NCBI GenBank assembly: GCA_013203805.1
Contig: JABMPH010000018.1
Location: 1 to 43,174 of the forward strand
Direction: 5' to 3'
Length of the DNA: 43,174 nt
From: Bacteroidota bacterium
GTDB lineage: Bacteria; Bacteroidota; Bacteroidia; Bacteroidales; F082
The position numbers were made by a program, and so were the translations under genes. Below, piece by piece: positions 7,239 to 15,956 of this stretch (the first letter of the stretch is position 1; each line of letters opens with the position of its first letter). The notes under the pieces were generated by a model. It was not told the DNA's origin. It was given only the letters and a program-made list of their open reading frames with translations, and ran no database searches.

Positions 7239-9836
7239 TTAAAGCAGTTCTTTTTTGAGGTTAAGTTTTTTAACGGAATTATCTATATCAAAATTAAATA
7301 ATAAATCACCTGTGTCTTTAAACAGTTTGATGGAATTCATATCTAGCCAATGACTTCCACTTCCAACATAAATTCCCGATAGAACTTCAACAAGAATATT
7401 TCCGCTCTTGTATTTAACTATCCTAATTCTTGCATCATTATCAATTTTAATTTTATCAAGTATTATAGGATTTTCCTGTGTTGTTTTGATGGTAATTATA
7501 CCTTTTTCATTCTTCACAAATTTCATATTGGAAAGGTTGGTATAAATGCTTGAGGCATAACTTATAAATCTGTTGTTATATTTATCGAATGTTGATTTTA
7601 TCTCCGAGCCTTGAATTTCTATTGTATTTGCCTTTAGCAGATTGAGTGCAGCGAATAGGCCTGCAATTGCCGATTCATATTCATTCTCCTTTAACTTAAT
7701 ATCGGTTTCATGAAGAGCCTCGGATATATCAAGTTCGTTGCCAATGTTATAGTTTGTGTAATCATTTGTATTCAATCCCGATGTAGCAAAGAAAGAACCT
7801 TTGATTACAGCATTTCCAAGTTCGTCAATATCAAGTCCGTAATGATTAAAATCTTCCGATTGGCTATACAACTTAGCCATGATTTTGTCACCGTTTGAAT
7901 TAAATTTAGCAACAAACATAAAATCTAAACTATGATCAATCTTATCAATTCCTGCTTTTTCAACCCAATATAAATCACCATCTGGGGAGTAGCTTGCAAC
8001 AAATACATCGGGTGCATCGGTCGCAGTTACTTTTGTATTTGAAAAGTTTAATTCATTCTCAAAACTTCCATAAACATATATGTTTTCGTCATTCAGTGCA
8101 ATACTCATTGCCACGTCATTTCCTTGCCCGGTTGCTGAGTTTACCCAAATTGGAACTAAATCTTTATCATATTTAGCAATAAACATATCTCGGCTCTCAT
8201 TTGCTGATATTAATTTATGACCATTAAAATCAGCACTTCCAATAAAGTATCCACAAACATATGTGTTGCCCTCTTTGTCTCGAATTATATCAGTCAACCT
8301 ATCGGATTTAAAACCTCCATAATCATTGGTTTTTTTCCAAAGTTGCTCCGTAATTTCTGCATCAAAACTATTGGTTTCAATATTATAAATAGTGGCTTTT
8401 TTATCAGCAACTGCTGACATAACAATACCAACAGGAGCTCCATAGAAAGTAGGATCGGCAAGTATGAATACGTTGTTGTTATAACTGAATTGTGTGCCTT
8501 CAACTTCTTTACCAAAACTAATAGCTGTAGCCATATGACCTGGAAAACCAACTGCAATAACTTCCTTTTTCAGAAGTGTTTTTACCAAGTATGCGAATAA
8601 TACTGAGCGATCTTCGCAGTCGGAAAATTGATAATGCAATACCTCATCAGCAAAAAAATATTTTTCGGTACCATAGGCATATTGATCAGTTTTGTAACCA
8701 AATGCTTGCTGCAAAAAACTAAGTAGCAAATTAGCCGATTCAACATCATCTTTGCCGGCCAAAAGAGGTTCAAAAGCTTTTTTTACAGATTCTTTGGTTC
8801 TATCACACACTACGGAATTGAAATAAACAACTATATCAGAAAGAGGAATTGTTTTATAAAAATTTATCATTTCTTCATCATACTCGAGTTTTACAGTGTG
8901 TTTTTTATCTTCAAATGTGAAATGATAATCTCTACTCTTTTTAATTGTGTTGGTATTAAATGGTTTTTTAATACTAACATCCATTAATATATCCGCCTCT
9001 GGGAAGTCAAAAGAATAGGTTTGTATTTCCTTACCTTTTCCATCCATTACATAATAGTTTATTCCATCTGCGTTAATGTAGTCAATATCATACATCTTAT
9101 AAACAGAAGGTAGAAGAACATACATGTTATCATTGTCGAAACCAATTTTAACCCTATATCTACTCCTACTTAATAGTACCCATTGGAACGCAACTTGCAT
9201 TTTATTGTTGGATGGGTACACTTTTTGACTGCACTCTTTAATAAGCTGGTAATAACCCCATTGATTAAGGTTAAGGATATTTGCAACTTCAGATACCTGA
9301 TATAGAAAATGATTGTAATTAAGTTCAGCAAACTTGGTCCATAGTTGACTAATGTTTTCTGCAGATGGTTTTTCAGATTCTATTCCAATGAAATTTTTAT
9401 CAAGATCAAAATACAGAGGCCAGCCAAGGAAATCAACATTAATCCTATGAACATCAAAATTAATGTCTTCAGTTTTTTTAATTCCAGGGTATGCAGGGCC
9501 TTGATAAATTATGGGAGTTGAGCCAATTTCAAAATCAAGTGTATTACCACGTATTTCGATTTCGCCCATTTCTGGTAAATCAACTGGTTTTGGTGATTCC
9601 TCTATAGTTGCTGCCTTTTCAATTTTGTGGCTTGAAAATCCATTTACTAAGTAATCCGAAAACTCTTTGTCAATTTGAGTTACAAAAGTGTCGAACTTTT
9701 GCTGGGTTTCTTTCTCAAAAGTATTGTATTCTTTTCGTATTTGCTTTTTGAAATCCTCATATGATTGGGAAAAAACAAAAGAACTCAATAATACTAGAAT
9801 TACAACACAGGCAGTATTTCTTGCCGGCCTTATCAT
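7239..9836 (-). CDS. Secreted transglutaminase-fold protein with beta-propeller-like repeats
   Basis: A signal peptide (1-23, ending VFSQ) is followed by a short coiled coil (25-60). Residues 370-465 carry the transglutaminase-like triad pattern: Cys407 in FSDCEDRS, His434 in GFPGHMATAI and Asp461 in LADPTF. Residues 510-690 hold repeated units such as GNTYVCGYFIGSADFNG and NIYVYGSFENELNF, each with a FxAKY or FVASYSPDGD strand, as in SBBP-type propeller repeats. The last ~170 residues form an unassigned soluble domain. All three catalytic residues are present, so protease or crosslinking activity is possible, but bacterial members of this superfamily often cleave peptides. It sits 15 nt after the LPP20-like gene and 14 nt before the ion-channel gene. 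Probable periplasmic location. Confidence 0.75.
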   Translation of the reverse strand: MIRPARNTACVVILVLLSSFVFSQSYEDFKKQIRKEYNTFEKETQQKFDTFVTQIDKEFSDYLVNGFSSHKIEKAATIEESPKPVDLPEMGEIEIRGNTLDFEIGSTPIIYQGPAYPGIKKTEDINFDVHRINVDFLGWPLYFDLDKNFIGIESEKPSAENISQLWTKFAELNYNHFLYQVSEVANILNLNQWGYYQLIKECSQKVYPSNNKMQVAFQWVLLSRSRYRVKIGFDNDNMYVLLPSVYKMYDIDYINADGINYYVMDGKGKEIQTYSFDFPEADILMDVSIKKPFNTNTIKKSRDYHFTFEDKKHTVKLEYDEEMINFYKTIPLSDIVVYFNSVVCDRTKESVKKAFEPLLAGKDDVESANLLLSFLQQAFGYKTDQYAYGTEKYFFADEVLHYQFSDCEDRSVLFAYLVKTLLKKEVIAVGFPGHMATAISFGKEVEGTQFSYNNNVFILADPTFYGAPVGIVMSAVADKKATIYNIETNSFDAEITEQLWKKTNDYGGFKSDRLTDIIRDKEGNTYVCGYFIGSADFNGHKLISANESRDMFIAKYDKDLVPIWVNSATGQGNDVAMSIALNDENIYVYGSFENELNFSNTKVTATDAPDVFVASYSPDGDLYWVEKAGIDKIDHSLDFMFVAKFNSNGDKIMAKLYSQSEDFNHYGLDIDELGNAVIKGSFFATSGLNTNDYTNYNIGNELDISEALHETDIKLKENEYESAIAGLFAALNLLKANTIEIQGSEIKSTFDKYNNRFISYASSIYTNLSNMKFVKNEKGIITIKTTQENPIILDKIKIDNDARIRIVKYKSGNILVEVLSGIYVGSGSHWLDMNSIKLFKDTGDLLFNFDIDNSVKKLNLKKELL

Positions 9837-9851
9837 ATTATTTGTTATAGG

Positions 9852-10493
9852 TTAAAAGTCGAGAATAGTGTCTAGCTGCTCTGATTGTATCTTCATTTTT
9901 CCCTTTAACTCTTTCTTAATAATATCCTTCGCCATATTAACTGCTTCATCATATGAGTATGCAATGGTTACAAATATTTCAGTATTTTTTCCGATTGTTT
10001 TATCAGCCTCAAATAGAGTAGAGGTTCTTCCCATTTTTGATCCAACTATTGATTTAAAAGTAGCAACTGTTTCGGTAACAGATGCGGCTTCTTCAGCATT
10101 AAGTTGGGCATTTGCAATATTCGTTTCTATTAAACCTGCCACTTCGGTTCCAATTTGACCGGCAAGGTTAACCTTTGCTACTTCATAAGCCTGAAGTTTA
10201 GCCGCAGAATGCGTTTCTCCAACGGCCCGTGCGTCTGCAACAAACCATTTTTTGTTTCCTTTGTCATCAGTTTCATAACGTTTAATCCATGTTGCTTCAA
10301 TTTGTTTGTCCATTGGCATTTGCCCGGGAGCAACATTAAAACCATCTTTCTTTAATTTCTTGGCTTCTTTTCGTGCTTGCTTAATCGCTTTGTCTTTAAT
10401 ATCCTTTTTAATTTGTTTTTCGCTTTGAGCAATAGTTGGCATTGCAATTAATAAAGCTAATACCGTTACAAATACTGATAGTGCTTTTCTCAT
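9852..10493 (-). CDS. LPP20-like secreted protein
   Basis: The product has a clear signal peptide (1-22, ending TIAQ) without a lipobox, then a Lys-rich segment (24-55) and a domain of about 140 residues resembling the LPP20/FlgP family: a helix with many Ala residues that starts after FVADARAVGE (about 86-95, AKLQAYEVAKVNLAGQI), then a strand with FVTIAYSYDEA. Relatives are outer-membrane or periplasmic proteins that in other bacteria accompany flagellar or CsgG-type envelope structures. This is the first gene of the eight-gene minus-strand operon and is preceded by a good TATATTTG -7 box at 10540-10547. A second, larger LPP20-like protein is encoded at 12683-14479 on the other side of the divergent promoter. 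Biochemical role unknown. Confidence 0.7.
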   Translation of the reverse strand: MRKALSVFVTVLALLIAMPTIAQSEKQIKKDIKDKAIKQARKEAKKLKKDGFNVAPGQMPMDKQIEATWIKRYETDDKGNKKWFVADARAVGETHSAAKLQAYEVAKVNLAGQIGTEVAGLIETNIANAQLNAEEAASVTETVATFKSIVGSKMGRTSTLFEADKTIGKNTEIFVTIAYSYDEAVNMAKDIIKKELKGKMKIQSEQLDTILDF

Positions 10494-10539
10494 TTAATTG
10501 GTTTTTAAGTTAAAAACTGTTTTTGTTAAAAATTAACAC

Positions 10540-10547
10540 CAAATATA
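10540..10547 (-). promoter_or_regulatory. Bacteroidota -7 promoter box of the eight-gene operon
   Basis: The minus strand reads TATATTTG, a full match to the TAnnTTTG -7 consensus of the Bacteroidota primary sigma factor. It predicts transcription starting near 10534 and a leader of about 40 nt before the ATG at 10493. A convincing TTTG -33 element at the usual spacing was not found. Confidence 0.5.
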
Positions 10548-10614
10548 GAAAAAATATTGGTATTGTTATAAAATTCACAATAAAAAATGTAGTTTTACAA
10601 TTAATTAGTATGTA

Positions 10615-11346
10615 ATGACGACTTTTAGAACCCAAATTCTAACCTGCAATCATTGTGAACATAGAATGTTCACATATGAACTGGGTTCATATCATGTGCA
10701 TAGCTCGGAGGTATATACTGATGGTTACATTGATTATAATCCACCGATTTCATTTAATCCTCATGTACTAATTTGCAGTAATTGTTTAATGCCAATGTGG
10801 CGAGAAGATGTTAAATTTGAGGATATGGATAATAATATATCTGAAGATGAATTAGATCAAAGCAAGGATGTTTTCGATTTGGAACTAAGTAAGTTAAATT
10901 ACGACTATAATATAGCTAAGTATTATTCTGAGTTGATTAAAGATGGATTTGCAAATACTGTTAGCAGGGAAATTACACTGCGAATGGAGATTTGGCATCT
11001 ATTAAACAACAATTATAGGTTCGCCCACCCTAACATCTTAACCCTAGTTATTCACGGAAATTTTAAACGAGCAGTTCATTTATATAAGAATCTAAATCAA
11101 AATAAATTAGAGGATCGGCTAACTGCTGATCTTTTCAAAAAAAATATTATACGGCTAATTGACATCTTTAAGCCTGAAGATGAGGAAGAGAAGTTATTGT
11201 TGGCCGAAATGTATCGAGAGAATCGTAATTATCAGAAATCAAGAGTTTTGTTAAAAGAAATTAAACACCTAACAAAAACAAGAGCATATAGAGTAATTAA
11301 TAGTGCCGCTAAGAGAAGAAAATCAAGAGTAATCAAAGTAAATTAA
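10615..11346 (+). CDS. Cys4 zinc-ribbon protein with helical C-terminus (DUF2225-like)
   Basis: Two CxxC pairs, C11/C14 (TCNHC) and C54/C57 (ICSNC), separated by 39 residues with a Tyr-rich segment, form a probable zinc ribbon. The spacing and order resemble DUF2225 proteins, but the match is by eye and not certain. Residues 80-243 are helical, with a TPR-like C-terminal part (LLLAEMYRENRNYQKSRVLL). No signal peptide, so cytoplasmic. It is the first gene of the divergent plus-strand set and ends one base before the ATG of the CsgG-like gene, so the two are surely co-transcribed. A weak -7-like TAGTTTTA lies at 10590-10597. Function unknown; a regulatory or adaptor role for the envelope genes downstream is inference. 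Confidence 0.65.
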   Translation: MTTFRTQILTCNHCEHRMFTYELGSYHVHSSEVYTDGYIDYNPPISFNPHVLICSNCLMPMWREDVKFEDMDNNISEDELDQSKDVFDLELSKLNYDYNIAKYYSELIKDGFANTVSREITLRMEIWHLLNNNYRFAHPNILTLVIHGNFKRAVHLYKNLNQNKLEDRLTADLFKKNIIRLIDIFKPEDEEEKLLLAEMYRENRNYQKSRVLLKEIKHLTKTRAYRVINSAAKRRKSRVIKVN

Positions 11347-11347
11347 T

Positions 11348-12628
11348 ATGAAATACCTAAAACTAATCATTTGTCTACTATCTATTATTAATGTTAGTAT
11401 ATTACAATCTCAGGATGTGGAAAGTTTTATTCTTAAAGCTCCTGAAAAGCCATTTTATACCATAAAAAAAATAGGCATCCTTGAATTTGAGTGTTCCAAT
11501 AATCGTAATATGAATACTATAATCACAAACTTTATTGTTACCGACTTGCTGGATCAATTCAGAGGAATTTATGATAAAGAGAGTAAATATTGGGGTCTGA
11601 AAAAAGGGAAAGAGGGTCAAACATTTATAAAAGGGGTAAAAACAGATTTTTATCAAATAATTGAACGTGATCAATTACAGAAAGTTTTGATAGAGCAAAG
11701 GCTATCATTAAGTGGTGCCATAGATGAGGGCTCGGCTGCAGAGGTTGGGCGTTTACTTGGTCTTGATATAATTATTATGGGTACGGTGAGCTATAGCAGT
11801 GTGGATGAAAAAGGGTCAAGTTTATTAGGGCTTGCCAGTTCTTCTGGCTCTAACTGTTTAACAAGAAAGGTAGTGGCTAAGGGAACAATGAAAATGGTAA
11901 GTGTTGAAACAGCTCAAATTGTGGGAACAAAATCTGCTGAAACTGAATTAAAGATCTATAAATGCGATGATCAACGATCAGGAATACCACGGCCTGAGAT
12001 TATGGCCGAAACATGCATGAAACAGCTGGCTCGTGAGTTCACCGATTATTTTGCTCCTGGTTATCAATATATTGAATATGAATTTGAGAAAATTAAATTG
12101 AAGGAGTTTAAGTCGAAAGGAAAAGAAGCAATGGGATATGTTGAAAATGGCGACCTCGACAGGGGATTTCCTATAGTTTATGCTATGTTTGAGGCCGACT
12201 CATACAATCCTAAGGCTGCATATAATTTGGGAATACTTTATGAAATGGTAGGGTCATATCCCGATGCATATGAGTATTATAATATTGCTTATGAACTGGA
12301 TTATACAAATGATAGATATGCACAAGCCGCTAAACGAGCTAAGGCCGGAATTGGATTAAATGAATATCTTGAAGATATTGGCAGGCCTGTTGAGCCGTAT
12401 ACATTTACCGGAGGTGGAGCTGCAGGTGCCCTAGCCGATAGAGTTAAAATTAAAGGTAGTAGCTCGGATAGAACCGATGTTTATGAATTGCCAGATAAGA
12501 GTTCATCAGTAGTTGCTAAAGTACCTGGTGAGTTGGAGTTTAATGTTATTAAGAAAAGTGGTCAATTTTATAAGATTCAATTGAGAGGAACCAAAACTGG
12601 ATTTGTTCACAAATCTGACGTTAAGTAG
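11348..12628 (+). CDS. CsgG-like envelope protein with TPR and SH3-like tail
   Basis: A signal peptide (1-22) precedes a CsgG/HfaB-family domain (about 35-235): IGILEFECS at the start, then FYQIIERDQLQKVLIEQRL, GAIDEGSAAEVGRLLGLDII and IMGTVSYSS, which is the family's typical strand-helix pattern. CsgG itself is the outer-membrane secretion pore for curli; many Bacteroidota homologues lack curli subunits and are of unknown role. Here no lipobox is evident, so a lipid-anchored pore is doubtful. Residues 250-330 form TPR-like helices (AAYNLGILYEMVGSYPDAYE), and 360-426 an SH3-like domain (VYELPDKSSSVVAKVPGEL ... KTGFVHKSDVK), suggesting cell-wall or partner binding. Starts 1 nt after the zinc-ribbon gene; followed by the LPP20-like gene after 54 nt. 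Confidence 0.8.
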   Translation: MKYLKLIICLLSIINVSILQSQDVESFILKAPEKPFYTIKKIGILEFECSNNRNMNTIITNFIVTDLLDQFRGIYDKESKYWGLKKGKEGQTFIKGVKTDFYQIIERDQLQKVLIEQRLSLSGAIDEGSAAEVGRLLGLDIIIMGTVSYSSVDEKGSSLLGLASSSGSNCLTRKVVAKGTMKMVSVETAQIVGTKSAETELKIYKCDDQRSGIPRPEIMAETCMKQLAREFTDYFAPGYQYIEYEFEKIKLKEFKSKGKEAMGYVENGDLDRGFPIVYAMFEADSYNPKAAYNLGILYEMVGSYPDAYEYYNIAYELDYTNDRYAQAAKRAKAGIGLNEYLEDIGRPVEPYTFTGGGAAGALADRVKIKGSSSDRTDVYELPDKSSSVVAKVPGELEFNVIKKSGQFYKIQLRGTKTGFVHKSDVK

Positions 12629-12682
12629 ATTTTCACAAATTATTTTTTTTGTAATTATTGATCTCAACATAAAATTTACGAT

Positions 12683-14479
12683 ATGCTATCTAGAAAAATA
12701 TACTTTATTTTTATTTTATTAGGAATCTCACTAGCCATTTTGGCTCAAAAACCAGCATGGACTGAATATAACAGTAGGATAGAAATGTATCCTGAAAATG
12801 AATTTCTGGTTGGTTTTGTCTCGGGTGTGAATACAACAGATGAAGAGCAGGGGAAATTGAAAACCATCTACGAAACCATAGCAAAAGATAAGGTGATTCA
12901 AAGTATTCAGGTTGAAATAGAGTCGAATAATAGTCTTAATATTTCCAATGTAAATGGGAAATCGGGTGAAGAATTTCTTTCAAAAAGCGTTTCCTTTTCG
13001 AAAGCAAATGTTGCAGGGTTAATAACACAGAGTTATTATGATAGAAAGAAAAAGGAAGTGTTTGCGATTGCTTTTGTAAATAAAAAAGAACTGGCATTCT
13101 ACTATCGAAATATTATTAAAGCAAGTAAGGAAGATGTTGAGCAAAAACTTAGAGAGGGAAGGGAATATGCAAAAAAAGGGAAAAAAGAATTAGCACTAAA
13201 GAGTTACTATGAGGCAATGCCATTATTAATGAATGTTGATGAAGCCAGAGCACTATTGATTTCGCTAAATAGGAAAATGTATGCTGATATTAACATGGAT
13301 GAGATAAATAATCTAAATCTTGAACTCAACAATGAAATAGTTTCACTTCTTAACCCTACCGATCTTAGCTTGAGTGAAACAGCTTATTTCGTTGCATATG
13401 GGTTGTTTCTACAACTTGGTGAGATTGAAGGAAAAATATTTTTAGTTGAATTTAGCTATGAAAATACAGGCCTTGGAAGCAATCTAACAAACAAATGGAA
13501 TCAGGAATTTGCTGCAGCTCTGGTGAGTACAGCAAATTATGAAGTCCAAAAAGGATCAGGAGAAAATACAAATTTAACAGTTACAGGGAATTATTGGAAG
13601 GAAGGTAATTTTATTAAGATAACAGCATCAGCCTCAAAAAATGATAAGTTACTTGCTGTATCAAAAGGGAGTATTCCAATTGCTTGGCTTGAAAACGAGA
13701 ATGTTGATTTTTTGCCTGAGCAAATAAAACTCATGGATGTACTTAAGGATTATCAACTTTCTGTTGTTAGTTCTCCAAGTTCTATTAAACTGGGTATGGC
13801 TACTACGATTCCTGTTGAAATTGAGATTTCTGAAAACAATAAATTACCGGCAACACCTGTAGTGGGTATCCCTTTAGAAATATCTAATTCCGAAACTCAA
13901 GATATATTATGCTCAAGTATATCAAATGAGTTGGGTATATCCAGTTGTTATTTGCCATCAATACAAAGTGATAAACCAGTTATCAGAGTTATGGTTTCAA
14001 TAGATTTATCAGATTATCTAAATATTGAGAGGGAATCCTTTTTTTACACAATCGCATCGCGTCAAAATCCGGTTGTTCCAATAATAATTGATTTGGCAAC
14101 TGAAAAACCCACAATATATATTAAAAGTGAGGAATTGATTCAGGGTAAAACGATGGATATTAAAACACTAGACCCGGTTATTAAGGAATCATTGGCTGAA
14201 AAGGGATATAATTTTGTTGATAATAAGACAGATGCGGATTATATAATAACGATTAACGCAAATACAACAACAGGAAGCCAATATCAGGGAATCTATTTTG
14301 CTTTTCTGGATATAAATCTTTCCATTATTGAAACATCTACCAGTGAAGAAATTTATAAAACGCATATTGATCAGATAAAAGGTGGAGGTAGTGATTACAC
14401 TAAAGCCGGAAAGAAAGCTTATTTTTTAGGATCCGAGCGACTTAAGGAAAGTCTTAAGGATTTTGCTGTTTCTAAATAA
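12683..14479 (+). CDS. Large LPP20-like secreted protein
   Basis: The signal peptide (1-21, ending ILAQ) is followed directly by KPAWTEY and a domain (about 22-150) with the LPP20 signature layout: FLVGFVSG, an AIAFVNKKELAFYY strand-helix, then a helical hairpin with AREYAKKGKKELALKSYYEA-like repeats (TPR/half-TPR, about 155-200). The middle (330-480) has immunoglobulin-like strands (VGIPLEISNSE). The last ~110 residues (from YIKSEELIQG) form an alpha/beta domain with ADYIITINANT, similar to lipoprotein-type partners of CsgG. It follows the CsgG-like gene by 54 nt on the same strand. The pairing of a CsgG-like protein with an LPP20 protein is seen in several envelope systems, which supports a shared complex. 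Exact role unknown. Confidence 0.7.
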   Translation: MLSRKIYFIFILLGISLAILAQKPAWTEYNSRIEMYPENEFLVGFVSGVNTTDEEQGKLKTIYETIAKDKVIQSIQVEIESNNSLNISNVNGKSGEEFLSKSVSFSKANVAGLITQSYYDRKKKEVFAIAFVNKKELAFYYRNIIKASKEDVEQKLREGREYAKKGKKELALKSYYEAMPLLMNVDEARALLISLNRKMYADINMDEINNLNLELNNEIVSLLNPTDLSLSETAYFVAYGLFLQLGEIEGKIFLVEFSYENTGLGSNLTNKWNQEFAAALVSTANYEVQKGSGENTNLTVTGNYWKEGNFIKITASASKNDKLLAVSKGSIPIAWLENENVDFLPEQIKLMDVLKDYQLSVVSSPSSIKLGMATTIPVEIEISENNKLPATPVVGIPLEISNSETQDILCSSISNELGISSCYLPSIQSDKPVIRVMVSIDLSDYLNIERESFFYTIASRQNPVVPIIIDLATEKPTIYIKSEELIQGKTMDIKTLDPVIKESLAEKGYNFVDNKTDADYIITINANTTTGSQYQGIYFAFLDINLSIIETSTSEEIYKTHIDQIKGGGSDYTKAGKKAYFLGSERLKESLKDFAVSK

Positions 14480-14555
14480 TTGTTTCAATTTATGCATATA
14501 TTATTGTTTGTTTTCTTTTTATTTATCTTTATCCATTTATAAATTACCCGGTAAA

Positions 14556-15956
14556 ATGAGTTTCGCAGCCAACAAATTTTTACCATTACTATTTAGTTTG
14601 TTTTTTTTAAATTCAATTGCACAAAACGAATTTCAATCATACTCAAAAAGTAATGGGCTCACTTCATCAACTATCACTGCGTCAAAGGTTGATTCGAAAG
14701 GTGTTGTTTGGTTAGGAACCAGCAACGGAGTATCTGTTTATACAGGAGGAAATTGGATACCAATAAAAGGTATTTCAGATGATAAAGGATATAATAAAAA
14801 CATAGGGCAGGTTTCACTAATTTTTGAGGCATTAAATGGAGATATTTGGATTTCCTCGGATAAAGGAATTTTCGTTTATAACGGCAAAAACTGGACTTTT
14901 TTTGTCGATTCAGAAAATGATGATTTTAAAGTTACCGAGATAAGTGAAGATAGAAAAGGTTGGATATGGATATTGCTCGAAAAATATAAGAGTTTAAAAG
15001 AAGTTTCAAGTCTTGGTTTTTCTCTGGTTGAGGGGAGGGTTCAAATTTATAACGGTTTTCAGTGGATTAAATTCCAGAGCGAAATTGGTGGATCCGCAGC
15101 AACTCAAATCGGCGATCCAAATGAGTATTTTACCTCACATATAATTGATATGGAGGGTAATATATGGATTACAAGTCTTGATGGGTTATATAAATTTGAT
15201 TATACCAACTGGACAGAATACAATCAAGATCACCTACCATCCGACATTTGTAATGAAGTTATCGAAACCAAAAACAAAAACATATGGGTTGCAACAAAGT
15301 ACGGAGTAGCAAAGCAAGATAGTAATAGTTGGATAAAGTACGAAAAGACAAAAGGTATAAAAGGCAATGTTATTGTTGACTTATTTGAAGATAAGCAAAA
15401 ACGCATCTGGGTAATCACCAAAAAGGATAATAGGTTTAAAAATTTGTGTGTTTTTGAAAATGGTAAATGGAAACATTTTACTAAAGAAAATATTAAACTT
15501 AAGGGCAACATTGATCAGTTAGTTGATTTTAATGGGCAAGTAATTGCAATGTCAACAAAAGGTTTATCCCTATTTAATGGAAAGAAATGGGAAAATCTAA
15601 TTACCAAATACAAAATAGATGATGATAAATTTGGTAGTCAAATTGTTGCCAGTGATAAATCAATTTGGTTTGACGGACGACATGGATTATATAAACTATC
15701 ACAAGTGGGGCTTAAACAAATTTATACACCCGTAAATGAATGGAAAGTAACAACCATTTTTGAAAGTAATGATGGTGAAATTTGGGTTGGAACTGAAAAA
15801 GATGGTGTTTTTGTTTTTGACGCATCGAGTAATAAAAACTTCAATAGTGATAACGGGCTCGAAGATAATTATATAAAGGAAATATTTGAAGATAAGAGTG
15901 GAAGCATTTGGATTGTTACCAAGGGCGGGGTTAGCAAGTTGATCGCTAATTATTAA
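14556..15956 (+). CDS. Secreted Reg_prop-type beta-propeller protein without output domain
   Basis: The start at 14556 was chosen because it puts a normal signal peptide (about 1-23, FLPLLFSLFFLNSIAQ) at the N-terminus; the frame is open further upstream but the extra segment is not signal-like. The mature part is made of about nine Reg_prop-type units such as GVVWLGTSNGVSVYTGGNW, GDIWISSDKGIFVYNGKNW and GEIWVGTEKDGVFVFD, the propeller found in hybrid two-component sensors of Bacteroidota. Unlike those sensors, it ends after the propeller (466 residues) with no transmembrane kinase or DNA-binding domain, so it is a standalone ligand-binding or structural subunit. It follows the LPP20-like gene and overlaps the convergent mfd gene by 4 nt. 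Confidence 0.8.
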   Translation: MSFAANKFLPLLFSLFFLNSIAQNEFQSYSKSNGLTSSTITASKVDSKGVVWLGTSNGVSVYTGGNWIPIKGISDDKGYNKNIGQVSLIFEALNGDIWISSDKGIFVYNGKNWTFFVDSENDDFKVTEISEDRKGWIWILLEKYKSLKEVSSLGFSLVEGRVQIYNGFQWIKFQSEIGGSAATQIGDPNEYFTSHIIDMEGNIWITSLDGLYKFDYTNWTEYNQDHLPSDICNEVIETKNKNIWVATKYGVAKQDSNSWIKYEKTKGIKGNVIVDLFEDKQKRIWVITKKDNRFKNLCVFENGKWKHFTKENIKLKGNIDQLVDFNGQVIAMSTKGLSLFNGKKWENLITKYKIDDDKFGSQIVASDKSIWFDGRHGLYKLSQVGLKQIYTPVNEWKVTTIFESNDGEIWVGTEKDGVFVFDASSNKNFNSDNGLEDNYIKEIFEDKSGSIWIVTKGGVSKLIANY

